Shown here: positions 1-7,506 of the stretch, piece after piece
How the letters are laid out: each line of letters starts with the position of its first letter
Numbering within the stretch: position 1 is the first letter of the stretch
NCBI GenBank assembly: GCA_903824725.1
Contig: CAIJXU010000039.1
Location: forward strand, 1 to 33,282
From: an uncultured Bacteroidota bacterium
Lineage (GTDB): Bacteria > Bacteroidota > Bacteroidia > Chitinophagales > Chitinophagaceae
Reading direction: 5' to 3'
DNA: 33,282 nucleotides
Notes under the pieces: model-generated
What the model was told of the DNA's origin: nothing
What the model saw: only the letters and a program-made list of their open reading frames with translations
Database searches by the model: none
Translations under genes and position numbers: made by a program

Positions 1-48
1 CGAAAACGAAATTTAAAGTACAGAAAAGAAAAAAATTTAAGACATACT

Positions 49-204
49 ATGAAACGTACATTCCAACCACATAAGCGTCGTCGTAAATCTGTTCACGGAT
101 TCCGTCAACGTATGGAAACTGCTAATGGTCGTAAAGTATTAGCAAGCCGCCGAAAGAAAGGACGCAAAAAACTTACAGTATCAAGTGAAAAAGGATTAAA
201 ATAA
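49..204 (+). CDS. rpmH: 50S ribosomal protein L34
   Basis: The 51-residue basic protein begins [19 protein letters not shown] and carries the [13 protein letters not shown] segment, which together are diagnostic of L34, a small late-assembly protein of the large ribosomal subunit. Length is normal for the family. The ATG at 49 is the only sensible start. No Shine-Dalgarno sequence precedes it, as usual in Bacteroidota. A strong intrinsic terminator follows at 251-283, so rpmH is separated transcriptionally from rnpA although the rpmH–rnpA–yidD order common to bacteria is kept. Its promoter probably lies upstream of the window. Confidence 0.97.
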   Translation: MKRTFQPHKRRRKSVHGFRQRMETANGRKVLASRRKKGRKKLTVSSEKGLK

Positions 205-250
205 TTAATCCCTAGGATTTCCCTCATTCACTCGAAATTCAATAATTTTA

Positions 251-283
251 AAGTCCTTCCCAAAAAACGGGAAGGACTTTTTT
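251..283 (+). terminator. intrinsic terminator after rpmH
   Basis: An 11-bp perfect stem (AAGTCCTTCCC at 251-261, GGGAAGGACTT at 269-279) with a 7-base loop is followed by a T-run through 283. It sits 46 bases after the rpmH stop and just upstream of rnpA, so it probably limits read-through into rnpA and separates abundant ribosomal-protein transcription from RNase P protein synthesis. Confidence 0.85.
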
Positions 284-302
284 AATGCCGTTATTTTAAT
301 AT

Positions 303-707
303 TTGACAAAATTATTTACATACCAAAAAAAGGATAAGCTCAAAAGCCGAAAACAAACTCAATTTTTGTTTTCTAAAGGAGCATCTATCACGATTCAACC
401 TATCCGATTATTATACACAATCGAAAAGGAGGAAACAGGCTTATATCCTAATGGATTATTGCAAGCAGGGGTAGGGGCACCCAGTAGGCAATTTAGAAAA
501 GCAGTGCAACGAAATAGAGTGAAAAGATTATTACGCGAAGGTTATCGATTAGAAAAACCCAATTTTATAGAGAGCTGCCCACTGCCTAATAAAAAATTGA
601 ATCTATTTTTTTTATATGTTGACCTTAAAGTGCTCACCCAAAAAGAAATTCAATCTACTATAAAATTAGTGTTGCAAAAATTAACCGATAAGTTAAATGC
701 GGTATAG
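303..707 (+). CDS. rnpA: Ribonuclease P protein component
   Basis: RnpA is the protein subunit of RNase P, which binds the catalytic RNA and pre-tRNA leader for 5' maturation. The 134-residue protein has an early phenylalanine-rich FLFSKGASI segment (about residues 21-29) and the signature RNRVKRLLRE (70-79) that forms the conserved RNR basic helix. The reading frame has no ATG before the conserved core, so the start is taken as TTG at 303, which gives the usual N-terminal length. The gene lies between the rpmH terminator and yidD (33-base gap), so rnpA and yidD are probably cotranscribed. Confidence 0.93.
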   Translation: MTKLFTYQKKDKLKSRKQTQFLFSKGASITIQPIRLLYTIEKEETGLYPNGLLQAGVGAPSRQFRKAVQRNRVKRLLREGYRLEKPNFIESCPLPNKKLNLFFLYVDLKVLTQKEIQSTIKLVLQKLTDKLNAV

Positions 708-740
708 TGTATTTATAAAACTTTCAATACCAATCAGATC

Positions 741-974
741 ATGGGATTAATAAAAAAAATAAGTGCATTCCCGTTTATATTATTAATTCGGTTTTATCAA
801 TATGCTTTATCACCCTATTTGGGAGGTAGTAAATGTAGATTTACGCCTACCTGCTCTCAATACACAGCCCAAGCCATTGAAAAATATGGCCCTATCAAAG
901 GGATCTATTTAGGAATCAAAAGATTAAGTAAATGCCGTCCTGGTGGTGGACACGGCTATGACCCTATACCATAA
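741..974 (+). CDS. yidD: Membrane protein insertion efficiency factor YidD
   Basis: The 77-residue protein has the YidD hallmarks: an amphipathic N-terminal segment (about 8-25, [16 protein letters not shown]), three conserved cysteines (C32, C38, C65) with the [11 protein letters not shown] motif, and a terminal [11 protein letters not shown]. YidD is a small peripheral inner-membrane protein thought to assist YidC in membrane-protein insertion. It follows rnpA as in most bacteria. Here yidC itself is not adjacent. The stop codon abuts a bidirectional terminator shared with sodA. Confidence 0.96.
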   Translation: MGLIKKISAFPFILLIRFYQYALSPYLGGSKCRFTPTCSQYTAQAIEKYGPIKGIYLGIKRLSKCRPGGGHGYDPIP

Positions 975-1012
975 AAAAATCCCGACTACACAAAGCAATC
1001 GGGATTTTTTTT
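974..1012. terminator. bidirectional terminator between yidD and sodA
   Basis: AAAAAATCCCGA (974-985) pairs with TCGGGATTTTTT (1000-1011) around a 14-base loop. The A-run on one side and T-run on the other make it usable in both directions. It lies between the convergent ends of yidD (+) and sodA (-). Confidence 0.8.
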
Positions 1013-1020
1013 AAATTTAT

Positions 1021-1626
1021 TTATTTCGCAGTCGACATTCTTTCTGCTACCACAGACCAATTCACTACACTCCAAAAAGCACCTAAATAATCAGCACGGC
1101 GATTTTGATATTTTAAATAGTAGGCATGCTCCCAAACATCTGCTCCTAATAATGGCGTTCCTTTTACTTCGGCAACATCCATTAATGGATTATCTTGATT
1201 TGGAGTAGAGCTCACTTCTAATTTCCCCTCTTTTAAGATTAACCAAGCCCAACCACTTCCAAAGCGCGTCATACCTGCTGCATTAAACTTTTCTTTAAAT
1301 GCATCAAAGCTTCCAAAAGCAGTATTAATAGCTTCAGCTAAAGCACCAGTTGGATTTCCTCCAGCATTGGGTGCTAAGCTTGCCCAAAAAAAACTGTGGT
1401 TCCAATGTCCACCTCCGTTATTACGAACAGCTGGACTAATGCTACCTGCTACTGCAACTAATTCTTCTAATGTTTTGCCTTCGTTAGGTGTACCCGCCAC
1501 TGCTTTGTTTAAATTATCGACATAAGCTTGGTGGTGTTTTCCATGATGTATTTGCATTGTCAAAGTATCAAAATGGGGTTCTAGTGCTTCGTGTGCGTAG
1601 GGTAAGGCTGGTAAAGTAAATGACAT
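1021..1626 (-). CDS. sodA: Superoxide dismutase, Mn-type or cambialistic
   Basis: The enzyme dismutates superoxide to oxygen and hydrogen peroxide. The 201-residue protein has all four metal ligands: H27 (QIHHGKHH), H77 ([10 protein letters not shown]), D163 and H167 (DVWEHAYY). The discriminating residues GG before HWNH and Q144 in PNQDNPL match the Mn-type pattern rather than the Fe-type Gln/Ala arrangement, although W75 (GGHWNH) is seen in enzymes that accept either metal. No signal peptide is visible, so it is cytoplasmic. It is monocistronic: a shared terminator lies downstream and a TAAATTTG box at 1660-1667 upstream. Confidence 0.96.
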   Translation of the reverse strand: MSFTLPALPYAHEALEPHFDTLTMQIHHGKHHQAYVDNLNKAVAGTPNEGKTLEELVAVAGSISPAVRNNGGGHWNHSFFWASLAPNAGGNPTGALAEAINTAFGSFDAFKEKFNAAGMTRFGSGWAWLILKEGKLEVSSTPNQDNPLMDVAEVKGTPLLGADVWEHAYYLKYQNRRADYLGAFWSVVNWSVVAERMSTAK

Positions 1627-1659
1627 ATTTTTTTATTTATTGTTTTTGTAAATGATCTA

Positions 1660-1667
1660 CAAATTTA
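1660..1667 (-). promoter_or_regulatory. candidate -7 promoter box for sodA
   Basis: On the minus strand this reads TAAATTTG, an exact match to the Bacteroidota TAnnTTTG -7 element, 33 bases before the sodA start. A TTTG -33 partner is not recognisable, so the call rests on the -7 box and position only. Confidence 0.4.
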
Positions 1668-1730
1668 CACTGCTTTCCTTTCATTTAAGCGAAGACCATG
1701 CTTTTTTTCCCTAAATAGAAAGAGAATGAA

Positions 1731-2171
1731 TTATCTTTTTGCTTTAAAAAAGGACTGCATCAGCGCAGCACATTCTTCCTGTAAGATGCCACCTATTAAA
1801 GTAGTAGAAGGGTGGAATGGATTTTTTTCAGTCACTCGGCGGTAACTATTTTTTTCATCGTAAGCGCCAAAAACAATATGACCTATCTTATTCCAATACA
1901 GTGCGCCTGCGCACATCAAACAAGGTTCTAAAGTAACATATAAGGTAGCTTCGGGTAAATACTTGGATTGTAAATTTTCACAAGCGCTGCTGATGGCTAA
2001 AATTTCAGCATGTGCTGTTACATCTTTTAATAGCTGAACTTGATTATATCCCTTTGCAATGACTTGGTTATTCATAACAATGACTGCTCCAACGGGGACT
2101 TCATCTTCGTCAAAGGCCCTCTTTGCTTGTAAGAGGGCCTGACGCATAAATTGTTCATGAATATCGTTCAC
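1731..2171 (-). CDS. tadA: tRNA adenosine(34) deaminase TadA
   Basis: TadA converts A34 to inosine in the tRNA-Arg(ACG) anticodon. The 146-residue cytidine-deaminase fold has the zinc and catalytic residues H54 and E56 (TAHAE) and C84/C87 (EPCLMCAGA). An early DEDEVPVGAVIV segment is typical of TadA, though some Bacteroidota guanine deaminases look similar. Length is normal. It starts 9 bases after the stop of the cytochrome c gene, so it is probably the last gene of a minus-strand unit starting at 4882. I see no functional link between tRNA editing and its upstream neighbours. Confidence 0.88.
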   Translation of the reverse strand: MNDIHEQFMRQALLQAKRAFDEDEVPVGAVIVMNNQVIAKGYNQVQLLKDVTAHAEILAISSACENLQSKYLPEATLYVTLEPCLMCAGALYWNKIGHIVFGAYDEKNSYRRVTEKNPFHPSTTLIGGILQEECAALMQSFFKAKR

Positions 2172-2180
2172 TAATCCTAA

Positions 2181-2582
2181 TTATTTTTTTAATAATAGAA
2201 CATACTTCACCATAGCTTCTGCATCTTCTTCTTTAATTTGAGGATGCGGTGTCATTGGTATAGCGCCCCATACACCAGTTCCGCCTTTTATTACTTTAGA
2301 AGCCAACATTTTAATATTGCTTTCTGTCGCTTCATATTTTGCAGCTACATCTTTGTAAGCTGGTCCAATTAATTTTTCACTTGTTTTATGACAGGTTAAA
2401 CAATCGCTACCTGCTATCAATGCTAAGCCTTTTTGATAATCTGGATTTTCAGATAAGGGTTTGGGTGCTGCTACCGCTTTTGTTTCTGTTCCTGCTGTTG
2501 CAGTTGCCTCTTTTTTTTCTTCTCCACTTCCACATGCCATTAAAACGACTACTGCTACAATTGTTCCTAAAACCTTTTTCAT
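2181..2582 (-). CDS. c-type cytochrome lipoprotein
   Basis: This is a small class I cytochrome c of 133 residues. A lipoprotein signal ends at C17 (VLMAC), followed by a low-complexity Glu/Ala/Thr linker to about residue 42. The haem-binding motif is CLTCH (C61, C64, H65), and M110 in IPMTPHP is the probable sixth ligand. It should be attached to a membrane facing the periplasm and carry single electrons. It lies 32 bases downstream of the TIM-barrel gene and 9 bases upstream of tadA. Similar cytochromes accompany periplasmic Gfo/GMC dehydrogenase clusters in Bacteroidota, so a role as electron acceptor for a sugar or polyol dehydrogenase is plausible but inferred. Confidence 0.9.
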   Translation of the reverse strand: MKKVLGTIVAVVVLMACGSGEEKKEATATAGTETKAVAAPKPLSENPDYQKGLALIAGSDCLTCHKTSEKLIGPAYKDVAAKYEATESNIKMLASKVIKGGTGVWGAIPMTPHPQIKEEDAEAMVKYVLLLKK

Positions 2583-2614
2583 ACTGTTTGTAATTTAAAT
2601 ATTAATTGAATTGA

Positions 2615-3667
2615 TTAAATGCCTAGAATTTTTTTGTTAAATGCCTCATCTGATCCTGTATTTGCAAAATCATCAAATGCTTTTTCGGTGACTTTGATGA
2701 TATTTTTTTGAATAAAAATAGCACCTTCGGCTGCGCCTACTTCAGGATGCTTAATAGCACATTCCCATTCCATAACAGCCCATCCTTTAAAATCATAGGC
2801 GGCTAGTTTGCTAAATATATTTTTGAAATCAACCTGCCCATCACCTAAGGATCTAAATCGGCCTGCACGGTCAATCCAATTTTGATAGCCACCATAAACC
2901 CCTTGCTTTGCAGTGGGATTAAATTCTGCATCTTTTACATGGAACATTTTAATACGCTCATGAAATGCATCTATGTATCCTAAGTAATCCATACACTGTA
3001 AAACAAAATGGGAAGGATCATATAATAAACATGCACGAGGGTGCTGATTTACTTTTTCTAAAAACATTTCATAAGTCACGCCATCATGTAAATCCTCGCC
3101 TGGATGAATTTCATAACAAACGTCAACGCCTACTTTATCAAATTCATTTAAAATGGGCAACCATCTTTTAGCAAGTTCGGTAAATCCGGTTTCAACCAAT
3201 CCTGCAGGGCGTTGTGGCCAAGGATATACGGTATGCCATAATAAAGCACCACTAAAAGTAGCGTGTGCATTTAATCCTAAATTTTGCGAAGCTTTAGCTG
3301 CATATTTTAATTGTTGTATTGCCCAGTCCGTTCTTGCTTTAGAATTTCCGTGTACTTCCTTTGGTGCAAATCCATCAAATTGTGCATCATAGGCAGGGTG
3401 CACTGCAATTAATTGACCTTGTAAGTGCGTTGATAATTCGGTGATTTCCATTCCTGCACTTGCTACAATTCCTTTAATTTCATCAGCATATGTTTTACTC
3501 TCAGCTGCTTTTTGTAAATCAATACATCTTGCATCCCAACTTGGAATTTGAACGCCTTTGAATCCTAATGATGCTGCCCATTTACATATACTTTCTAAAT
3601 TATTAAAGGGTGCAACATCTCCCATAAACTGCGCTAAAAATATGCCGGGTCCTTTTATTGTGGTCAT
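2615..3667 (-). CDS. Sugar phosphate isomerase/epimerase-like TIM barrel (cytoplasmic)
   Basis: This is a xylose-isomerase-like TIM-barrel protein of 350 residues with no signal peptide. Probable divalent-metal ligands are E186 (CYEIHPGED), D217 and H220 (YDPSH), H243 (FHVKD) and E300 or E302 (VMEWE), spaced as in the AP-endonuclease-2/isomerase superfamily. Members isomerise, epimerise, dehydrate or cleave keto-sugars, and the exact reaction cannot be read from sequence. It starts 48 bases after the Gfo/Idh/MocA gene and is probably cotranscribed with it. That pairing suggests oxidation of a sugar or cyclitol carbon followed by isomerisation or elimination in the cytoplasm. Confidence 0.88.
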   Translation of the reverse strand: MTTIKGPGIFLAQFMGDVAPFNNLESICKWAASLGFKGVQIPSWDARCIDLQKAAESKTYADEIKGIVASAGMEITELSTHLQGQLIAVHPAYDAQFDGFAPKEVHGNSKARTDWAIQQLKYAAKASQNLGLNAHATFSGALLWHTVYPWPQRPAGLVETGFTELAKRWLPILNEFDKVGVDVCYEIHPGEDLHDGVTYEMFLEKVNQHPRACLLYDPSHFVLQCMDYLGYIDAFHERIKMFHVKDAEFNPTAKQGVYGGYQNWIDRAGRFRSLGDGQVDFKNIFSKLAAYDFKGWAVMEWECAIKHPEVGAAEGAIFIQKNIIKVTEKAFDDFANTGSDEAFNKKILGI

Positions 3668-3715
3668 AATACTTGTTTAAATAAATAATCAAATCGTTTT
3701 TTATTCACCTATTTT

Positions 3716-4882
3716 TTATAAAACGTAAGGGGTCCATTTTTTATCAGACTGTGATGAGGCTACCACATTATCAATGAAAGCCATTCCTCTTAATCCATCT
3801 TCGATAGAAGGGAAATCCAACATTTCAGCGGTAGGCGTTGTGCCATCTATTTTACAACCTAATGTTAATGCAAAATTGCGATAGATATTTGCAAAGGCTT
3901 CAAGATAACCTTCTGGATGTCCGCCCGGTGTTCGACAATTATGTATAGCAGCAGCAGATAGATGAGCACCATAGTTACCACCTGCTCTTAAAATTTGAGT
4001 GGGTTGATCCAACCATTTTACAAGTAGGGTATTGGGTTCGTGTTGCGCCCATTCTATGCCACCACGTTCACCATACACTCTAATTTTTAATGCATTTTCC
4101 TCACCTGCCGCTACTTGTGATGCCATTAAAACACCTTTTGCACCATTGTCAAATTTTAACATCACTGCGCCATCATCATCTAATAAACGTCCTTCCACCA
4201 TTGTATTTAATTCGGCACACACATCGGTAATTTTAGCGCCAGTAATATATTCTGATAAATGCGCGGCGTGGGTTCCAATATCTCCCATCACCGAACTCTT
4301 GCCCGATTTTTTTGGATCTGTTCTCCAAGCGGCTTGTGTATTTCCTTCACGTTCTGATAATGTGCTGAGCCAACCCTGCGGATATTCGACCCAAACTTTT
4401 CGGATCTTTCCTAGTTTACCTTCTTTCACCATTGCCTTAGCTTGTTTCACCATTGGATATCCGGCATAGGTATGCGTTAGGCAAAGTGTTAAACCTGTTT
4501 CTTCTAATTTTTGTTTTAATTGTTTGGCCTCGTCTAATGAAAAAGTGATCGGTTTTTCAATGACCACATGAAATCCATATTCTAATGCCATCATCGCAGG
4601 TGCAAAGTGGGCAAAATTAGGAGTCACAATGGTTACAAAATCGATGCGTTCAGAAGCGGGTAAACTTGCTTCTTTTTTTATCATCTCATCATAGGTTAAG
4701 TAAATTCTTTCTTTAGGTAGAAACAAAGCTTCGCCAGAAGCGACTGCTACCTCTGGACGAACACTTAAAGCACCACAACTAACTTCAATAAGGCCATCCA
4801 TATTAGCTGCCAAGCGATGAATAGCCCCAATAAAGGCATCTTTTCCACCCCCTACCATACCCATGCGTAATTTTCGGTTCAT
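3716..4882 (-). CDS. Gfo/Idh/MocA-family oxidoreductase (cytoplasmic)
   Basis: This NAD(P)-dependent sugar or cyclitol dehydrogenase has 388 residues and an N-terminal Rossmann fold. The dinucleotide motif is GMVGGGKDAFIG (8-19), the EKP catalytic motif is at 109-111 with K110, and the second catalytic element is DIGTH (D201, H205). No export signal is present. It is the first gene of a minus-strand unit followed by the TIM-barrel gene, the cytochrome and tadA, and it diverges from the Tat-exported cluster at 5067. Substrate is unknown. Glycosides, inositols and 3-keto-sugars are used by relatives. Confidence 0.9.
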   Translation of the reverse strand: MNRKLRMGMVGGGKDAFIGAIHRLAANMDGLIEVSCGALSVRPEVAVASGEALFLPKERIYLTYDEMIKKEASLPASERIDFVTIVTPNFAHFAPAMMALEYGFHVVIEKPITFSLDEAKQLKQKLEETGLTLCLTHTYAGYPMVKQAKAMVKEGKLGKIRKVWVEYPQGWLSTLSEREGNTQAAWRTDPKKSGKSSVMGDIGTHAAHLSEYITGAKITDVCAELNTMVEGRLLDDDGAVMLKFDNGAKGVLMASQVAAGEENALKIRVYGERGGIEWAQHEPNTLLVKWLDQPTQILRAGGNYGAHLSAAAIHNCRTPGGHPEGYLEAFANIYRNFALTLGCKIDGTTPTAEMLDFPSIEDGLRGMAFIDNVVASSQSDKKWTPYVL

Positions 4883-4907
4883 TTTGACTTTTTTTAAGCG
4901 AATAATG

Positions 4908-4915
4908 CAAATTTA
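4908..4915 (-). promoter_or_regulatory. candidate -7 promoter box for the 4882 unit
   Basis: TAAATTTG on the minus strand matches TAnnTTTG exactly and lies 25 bases before the Gfo/Idh/MocA start. No clear -33 TTTG is seen. Confidence 0.4.
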
Positions 4916-4959
4916 AATCCAATTAACATTGATGGATTGTAACTCAAGCAATTTCCTTA

Positions 4960-4974
4960 TTATTTCGCAAATAA
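4960..4974. promoter_or_regulatory. inverted repeat in the divergent 4883-5066 region
   Basis: TTATTT-CGC-AAATAA is a perfect 6-bp inverted repeat with a 3-base centre. It lies about midway between the divergent starts at 4882 (-) and 5067 (+), the only shared control region of the oxidoreductase/isomerase locus. It could be an operator, but in AT-rich DNA an inverted repeat of this size can occur by chance. Confidence 0.3.
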
Positions 4975-5066
4975 CCCCCATTTTTAACTTAAAACTTTAT
5001 AAAAAACAACAAAAAAAAATTATATTTATCCAATCATTATTCGTTGTTACTTAATAATTATCTGTA

Positions 5067-5972
5067 ATGTCATCAAATGTGAATAGACGCAATGTTATAA
5101 AACAAGTTTTAACTGGTTCGGCTGCCTTGGCAACAGGAGTGGCGGTCCCCTCAAATTTAATAGCAGCTGTGAAAAAAGGTTTAGACAATCAAAACAAAAA
5201 GATTTCTCTGAAAGGAAAAATCAATCATTCGGCCTGTAGATGGTGTTATAGTGATATACCCATTGACCAATTGGCTAAAAACTTTGCAGGAATGGGAATG
5301 ATTGGTATGGATTTAGTAGGTCCCTCCGAATGGCATGTGTTAAAGGAAAACAATTTAATTTCCACCATGTGCAATGGTGCCGAAATAGGTTTAACCAAAG
5401 GATTTAATGAGCCTAGTTTTCATGATACTTTAGTAAAAAATTATACAGATCATATTAATTATGTTGCAGATGCGGGGTACACTAATTTAATTTGTTTTTC
5501 AGGAAGTAGAAATGGGATGGATGATGAAACAGGATTAAATAATTGCGTAAAAGGGCTCAAAAGAATTATGGCACAGGCCGAAAAAAGAGGCGTGATGATT
5601 CAAATGGAATTATTAAATTCAAAAGTGGATCATAAGGATTATATGTGCGATAGATCGGTATGGGGTGTTGAATTATGTAAACGAGTGGGTTCCCCTAATT
5701 TTAAATTACTTTTTGATATTTATCATATGCAAATTGATGAAGGAGATATCATCAGCACCATCAATAAGAACCACGAATATTATGGGCACTATCATACTGG
5801 AGGCGTTCCAGGGCGTAATGAAATTGATGAACGCCAAGAATTATATTATCCTGCCATCATGCGCGCTATCGTTGCTACTGGATTTAAGGGGTATGTTGCT
5901 CAGGAATTTATTCCTTCCGATAAGGATGCTATGGCGTCTTTAAAAAAGGCTATTGAAATTTGTGATATTTAA
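5067..5972 (+). CDS. Tat-exported hydroxypyruvate-isomerase-like TIM barrel
   Basis: This 301-residue protein starts with a twin-arginine signal (NRRNVIKQ, R7-R8, hydrophobic to about 34), so the mature enzyme should be periplasmic. The remainder matches the hydroxypyruvate isomerase (Hyi)-like xylose-isomerase fold: E181 (MELLNSK), D217 (LFDIYHMQ), H243 followed by GGVPGRNEID, and E280 (AQEF) are the expected metal and catalytic positions. Hyi proper interconverts hydroxypyruvate and tartronate semialdehyde in the cytoplasm, so export argues for another substrate such as an oxidised sugar or glycoside. It is the first gene of a plus-strand trio, 32 bases before the subunit 3 gene. Confidence 0.88.
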   Translation: MSSNVNRRNVIKQVLTGSAALATGVAVPSNLIAAVKKGLDNQNKKISLKGKINHSACRWCYSDIPIDQLAKNFAGMGMIGMDLVGPSEWHVLKENNLISTMCNGAEIGLTKGFNEPSFHDTLVKNYTDHINYVADAGYTNLICFSGSRNGMDDETGLNNCVKGLKRIMAQAEKRGVMIQMELLNSKVDHKDYMCDRSVWGVELCKRVGSPNFKLLFDIYHMQIDEGDIISTINKNHEYYGHYHTGGVPGRNEIDERQELYYPAIMRAIVATGFKGYVAQEFIPSDKDAMASLKKAIEICDI

Positions 5973-6004
5973 AAATTAATTTAACGCAATCAAATTTATA
6001 TTTT

Positions 6005-6571
6005 ATGATGAACCGACGAGATGCCTTAGCTAGAGTAGCCCTCATCATGGGTGGGACTGTTTTAGGGGCCGAAGCTTTTTTATCAGGATGTACAACTGCT
6101 AAAACCGGATTAAAATTTTCGGTAGACGATATCGCCTTTTTAAATGAAGTTGCGGAAACGATTATTCCTACTACCAATACACCTGGCGCTAAAGAAGCGA
6201 AAGTGGGAGAATTTATGTCAGTCATGGTGACCGACTGTTATGATGAAAAAAATCAAACCATTTTTATGGAAGGGATTCGTACACTTCAATTCAAAGATGC
6301 AAAATCCAAAATTGGTAAATCTTTTATGGAAGCCAGTGCGCAAGAGCGTCACCAATTGTTAGTGGATATTGATAAAGAAGCAGCTGCTTATCAAAAAAAT
6401 AAAAAATCACAAGATCCTAAACATTATTTTACCATGATGAAGGAGTTGTCACTTACAGGATATTTTACTTCAGAGATAGGCGCCACCAAAGCTTTGCGAT
6501 ACATAGCGATACCTGGAAGATATGAAGGATGTATTCCTTATCATAAAGGTGATAAAGCTTGGGCCACTTAG
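6005..6571 (+). CDS. Gluconate 2-dehydrogenase subunit 3 family Tat lipoprotein
   Basis: The 188-residue protein has a twin-arginine motif (R4-R5, NRRDALAR), a hydrophobic segment, and a lipobox LSGC ending at C29, so it is probably a Tat-exported lipoprotein. After that, FLNEVAETIIPTTNTPGAKEAKVGEF (about 45-71) is the recognisable start of the gluconate 2-dehydrogenase subunit 3 domain, ending with the aromatic/Gly-rich GYFTSEIGATKALRY and IPGRYEGCIPY region. Such subunits normally assist a flavin GMC dehydrogenase encoded next door. None is present here, where the partners are two Tat TIM barrels. It may serve a dehydrogenase encoded elsewhere. Confidence 0.85.
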   Translation: MMNRRDALARVALIMGGTVLGAEAFLSGCTTAKTGLKFSVDDIAFLNEVAETIIPTTNTPGAKEAKVGEFMSVMVTDCYDEKNQTIFMEGIRTLQFKDAKSKIGKSFMEASAQERHQLLVDIDKEAAAYQKNKKSQDPKHYFTMMKELSLTGYFTSEIGATKALRYIAIPGRYEGCIPYHKGDKAWAT

Positions 6572-6639
6572 TCAATCAACTTAATTCTACTTTTTCATCA
6601 GGTTCTCCATTCAAATCATTTACACTTTTAATTTATTTT

Positions 6640-7497
6640 ATGTCAAACTCAAGAAGAAATTTTTTACGCAATACTGCCTTAGCAGGTTTAGCTATTAGCA
6701 CTCCATTTAAGAACGAATTATTTTCCATGGTGAATCCAAAAAATACTTTTGGTATTCAATTATGGACAGTGAAAGAAGCTTTAGCAAAAAATCCAATGGC
6801 TGTTTTAAAACACTTATCTAATTCAGGATATAAACAAATTGAAAGTTTTGAAGGAGCGAATGGCATGTTTTGGGGTATGAAAAATACGGCCTTTAAAAAT
6901 GAATTAGATAATATGGGTATGAAGATCGTTTCATCTCATTGCGATATCAGTAAGGACTTTGAACGCAAGGCAGCAGAAGCTGGCGAAATTGGCATAAAGT
7001 ACTTAATCTGTCCAAGCAAGGGTCCACAAAAATCAATTGATGACTTTAAGCGTTTTGCAGATGAATTTAATAAATGTGGTGAAATAGCAAATAAGCATGG
7101 CATTCGCTTTGCTTATCACAATCACGATTATTCATTTAAAGCAATGAATGGAGGTATTCCTCAAGATGTAATGATGGATATGACCGATCCGAAATTGGTT
7201 GATTTTGAAATGGATATTTATTGGGTAGTGGCAGCCGGTGCTAATCCAGTTACTTATTTGAATAAATATCCTAATCGATTTAAATTATGTCATGTAAAGG
7301 ACTTAGTGAAAATCCCTTCTGGACATGAGTCTTGTGTGATTGGTAAAGGCACCATCGACTTTAAAAATATTTTAAAGTTAGGGGCTCAAAAAGGATTACA
7401 ATACTTTATCGTTGAACAAGAAGCTTATACAGGCACCAATGAATTAGATTGTGCTAAAGACAATGCAACAGCAATGTCTCAATTAAATTGGAAATAA
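6640..7497 (+). CDS. Tat-exported sugar isomerase/epimerase-like TIM barrel
   Basis: This 285-residue protein is read from ATG 6640, where a clear Tat signal begins (SRRNFLRNTALAGLAIS, R5-R6). An in-frame extension back to 6559 would overlap the previous gene and bury the signal, so it is rejected. Isomerase-fold motifs are YHNHDYSF (H160, H162), FEMDIYW (D192), CHVKD (H218), GKGTIDFKNI and VEQE (E259/E261), as in IolE/IolI-like TIM barrels. Substrate is unknown. It is the third gene of the plus-strand trio, 68 bases after the subunit 3 gene, and converges on the PLP enzyme gene with a 9-base gap. Confidence 0.87.
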   Translation: MSNSRRNFLRNTALAGLAISTPFKNELFSMVNPKNTFGIQLWTVKEALAKNPMAVLKHLSNSGYKQIESFEGANGMFWGMKNTAFKNELDNMGMKIVSSHCDISKDFERKAAEAGEIGIKYLICPSKGPQKSIDDFKRFADEFNKCGEIANKHGIRFAYHNHDYSFKAMNGGIPQDVMMDMTDPKLVDFEMDIYWVVAAGANPVTYLNKYPNRFKLCHVKDLVKIPSGHESCVIGKGTIDFKNILKLGAQKGLQYFIVEQEAYTGTNELDCAKDNATAMSQLNWK

Positions 7498-7506
7498 TAA
7501 GGCTTT

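Noticed and set aside
2339..2593. Plus-strand open frame over the cytochrome gene
   Set aside because: Antisense to a gene with clear haem and lipoprotein motifs. The translation is a Leu/Phe-rich repeat-like string typical of reverse-frame reading.
4032..4469. 145-codon plus-strand open frame inside the Gfo/Idh/MocA gene
   Set aside because: Fully antisense to a well-supported oxidoreductase. No recognisable domain or signal.
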